From NCBI RefSeq assembly GCF_003610255.1, contig NZ_RAPS01000001.1:1860001-1924000 (forward strand): a DNA stretch of 64,000 bases, written 5' to 3'. A program made the position numbers and the translations under genes. The notes beneath the pieces were generated by a model. The model was not told where the DNA came from. It saw only the letters and a list, made by a program, of their open reading frames with translations, and did no database searches. Positions 62,670 through 64,000 of the stretch are shown piece by piece (the first letter of the stretch is position 1; every line of letters starts with the position of its first letter). This stretch comes from Streptomyces sp. TLI_171 (GTDB taxonomy: Bacteria; Actinomycetota; Actinomycetes; Streptomycetales; Streptomycetaceae).

Positions 62670-62690
62670 TCTCAATGATTGAGATATTCT
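62670..62690 (+). promoter_or_regulatory. Palindromic operator and -10 of the MMPL gene
   Basis: The perfect 15-bp palindrome TCTCAATGATTGAGA (62670-62684) is directly followed by TATTCT (62685-62690), 7 nt before ATG 62698. The region is unusually AT-rich for this genome. A repressor on the palindrome would block the -10. TCTCG-type half-sites lie on both sides (62654 and 62690). Confidence 0.75.
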
Positions 62691-62697
62691 CTCGGTC

Positions 62698-64000
62698 ATG
62701 CCGTCCTCCCCGCGCCGTCTGCGCTTCCTGCTGCCACTCGTCCTGCTGCTGATCTGGCTCGCCCTGGGCGGCGCGCTCGGGCCGTTCGCCGGGCGGCTCG
62801 GCGAGGTGTCCAGCAACGACGGCGCGGCCTTCCTGCCGCGCAGCGCCGAGTCGACCCGGGTCGCGCAACTGGAGAAGGACTTCCGGACCGAGGCGACCCT
62901 GCCGGTGGTCCTGGTCTGGGAGGCGGACTCCGGACAGGTCGACGAGGCGCTGCGCGCCGACGCCGCCCGGGCGTTGGCGGCGGCGGTGCAGGTGCCGGGC
63001 GCGACCGGGCAGGTCTCGCCGCTGCTGCCGTCCGAGGACGGGCGGGCGCTGGAGGCCGTGCTGCAACTGCGCGCCGACCTGGGGCCGGACACCAAGGTGG
63101 CGGTCGGCGCGATCCGCGAGCGGGCCGGGCAGGTCCGGGGGGCGGTGAGCGGGGTCGCCGGGCCGGCGGCGGTGCTGGCCGACCTGTCGGGCGCGTTCGC
63201 GGGCATCGACGGGCTGCTGCTGGGAGTGGCGCTCGGCGTGGTGCTGCTGATCCTGCTGCTGGTCTACCGGGCGGTGCTGCTGCCGCTGCTGGTGATCGCG
63301 GGCGCGGTGTTCGCCCTCGCGGTGGCCTGCGCGATCGTGTACGCGCTCGCACAGCACGGGGTGGTGCGGGTGGACGGACAGGTGCAGGGGCTGCTGTCGA
63401 TCCTGGTGATCGGCGCGGCGACCGACTACGGGCTGCTGTACTCGGCCCGCTTCCGCGAGGAGCTCGCCGCCGGCCGGGACCGGTTCACCGCCGCCCGGAC
63501 GGCGCTGCGCCGCTCGGCCGAGCCGATCGGCGCCTCGGGCCTGACGGTCGGCCTGGGCCTGCTGGTGCTGCTGCTCTCGGACCTGACGAACAACCGGGCG
63601 CTGGGCCCGGTCGGCGCCATCGGCATCGCCTGCGCCGTGCTGTCCGCGCTGACCTTCCTGCCGGCCGTCCTGGCCCTGTCCGGCCGGGCCGCGTTCTGGC
63701 CTGCCCGGCCGACCGCGGCGGGCAGTTCGGGCCGGCTGTGGCAGCGGGTCGCCGAGCTGGTGGGACGCCGTCCGCGCCTGCTGTGGGTGGGTTCGGCAGC
63801 GGTGCTGGCGGCGCTCGCCGCGTGCGCCCCGCTGCTGGACGCCCGGGGTGTCCCGCAGTCCGAGCTGTTCACCACCGCGCAGCCGTCGGTGGCGGCGCAG
63901 CGCCTGCTGTCGGGGCACTTCCCGGGCGGCTCGGGCAACCCGGCGGTGGTCGTCGCCCGCGCGGACCGGGCGGACGCCGTGGCGGCGGCCGCGCAGGTCC
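62698..64000 (+). CDS. MMPL-family transporter (RND superfamily), 3' end outside window
   Basis: At least 434 residues are present. After a first membrane helix (LRFLLPLVLLLIWLALGGAL), an extracytoplasmic loop runs to about residue 175, then a cluster of helices appears: GLLLGVALGVVLLILLLVYR, AVLLPLLVIAGAVFALAVAC, then the conserved GAATDYGLLYSARFREEL with acidic/Tyr proton-relay residues, GLTVGLGLLVLLLSDL and GPVGAIGIACAVLSALTFLP. A second half begins with LLWVGSAAVLAALAACAPLL. It exports lipids or hydrophobic compounds using the proton gradient. It has a leaderless start with a palindromic operator, consistent with a nearby MarR or TetR-type repressor. Confidence 0.92.
   Translation, partial: MPSSPRRLRFLLPLVLLLIWLALGGALGPFAGRLGEVSSNDGAAFLPRSAESTRVAQLEKDFRTEATLPVVLVWEADSGQVDEALRADAARALAAAVQVPGATGQVSPLLPSEDGRALEAVLQLRADLGPDTKVAVGAIRERAGQVRGAVSGVAGPAAVLADLSGAFAGIDGLLLGVALGVVLLILLLVYRAVLLPLLVIAGAVFALAVACAIVYALAQHGVVRVDGQVQGLLSILVIGAATDYGLLYSARFREELAAGRDRFTAARTALRRSAEPIGASGLTVGLGLLVLLLSDLTNNRALGPVGAIGIACAVLSALTFLPAVLALSGRAAFWPARPTAAGSSGRLWQRVAELVGRRPRLLWVGSAAVLAALAACAPLLDARGVPQSELFTTAQPSVAAQRLLSGHFPGGSGNPAVVVARADRADAVAAAAQV

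Overview
This is chromosomal DNA from a high-GC actinomycete, most likely a Streptomycetaceae member (Streptomyces or Kitasatospora). G or C fills nearly every third codon position. GTG starts are frequent, and many genes have a -10 hexamer only 6-7 nt before the start codon, which indicates leaderless transcripts. Family content also fits: a DUF1876 protein, a PucR-type regulator, sugar ABC transporters without their own ATPase, and an encapsulin with a DyP cargo. I see no rRNA, tRNA, CRISPR array, transposase or prophage. The window starts inside a minus-strand membrane protein gene and ends inside a plus-strand MMPL transporter gene.

Layout. 0-10 kb: a membrane protein with a duplicated extracytoplasmic module, a short UvrA-like ATPase, a MerR regulator, a zinc-free MDR reductase with a MerR-type 19-bp-spacer promoter, two sets of gene fragments, a VOC protein, a 24-residue leader peptide ahead of a 2OG-Fe(II) oxygenase, and a 7-TM protein. 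10-17 kb: a MerR regulator opposite a four-gene operon for alpha-methyl-branched acyl-CoA breakdown (racemase, acyl-CoA dehydrogenase, thiolase, FadB-type fusion); regulator and operon share a 20-bp promoter element. 17-22 kb: GNAT, PucR regulator divergent from a Baeyer-Villiger monooxygenase, DUF1876 and Pr6Pr proteins. 22-26 kb: IclR regulator divergent from a sugar ABC transporter. 26-40 kb: an EPSP synthase paralogue, then a carbohydrate locus (2-hydroxyacid dehydrogenase, second sugar ABC transporter, DUF2264 enzyme, sugar isomerase, DeoR/LacI-type regulator, secreted beta-helix protein) tied together by the repeated motif ATCATTYGATC and interrupted by a TetR/SDR pair. 40-51 kb: two ABC-F proteins around a VOC protein, nitroreductase, GNAT, a TetR/azoreductase pair with a duplicated 20-bp operator, a 1125-residue HEAT-type protein and a Nudix hydrolase. 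51-57.7 kb: Tex, a GT87-type membrane glycosyltransferase, a PPOX/F420 protein, an SGNH hydrolase and a P450. 57.8-64 kb: a Fic-like protein without a Fic catalytic loop, the encapsulin/DyP pair, MarR and CarH-like B12 regulators, another pair of gene fragments and the MMPL gene.

The least expected signals are three places (about 5.25, 6.63 and 62.24 kb) where two divergent genes both lack their 5' parts and meet head to head, two of them apparently regulator/oxidoreductase pairs; the shared operator linking the carbohydrate locus across 6 kb; the leader peptide ahead of the oxygenase; and the overlapping DyP/encapsulin genes with a clear cargo-loading tail. Starts were chosen from ribosome binding sites or -10/leaderless geometry; homology statements rest on recognised motifs and remembered families, not on searches.
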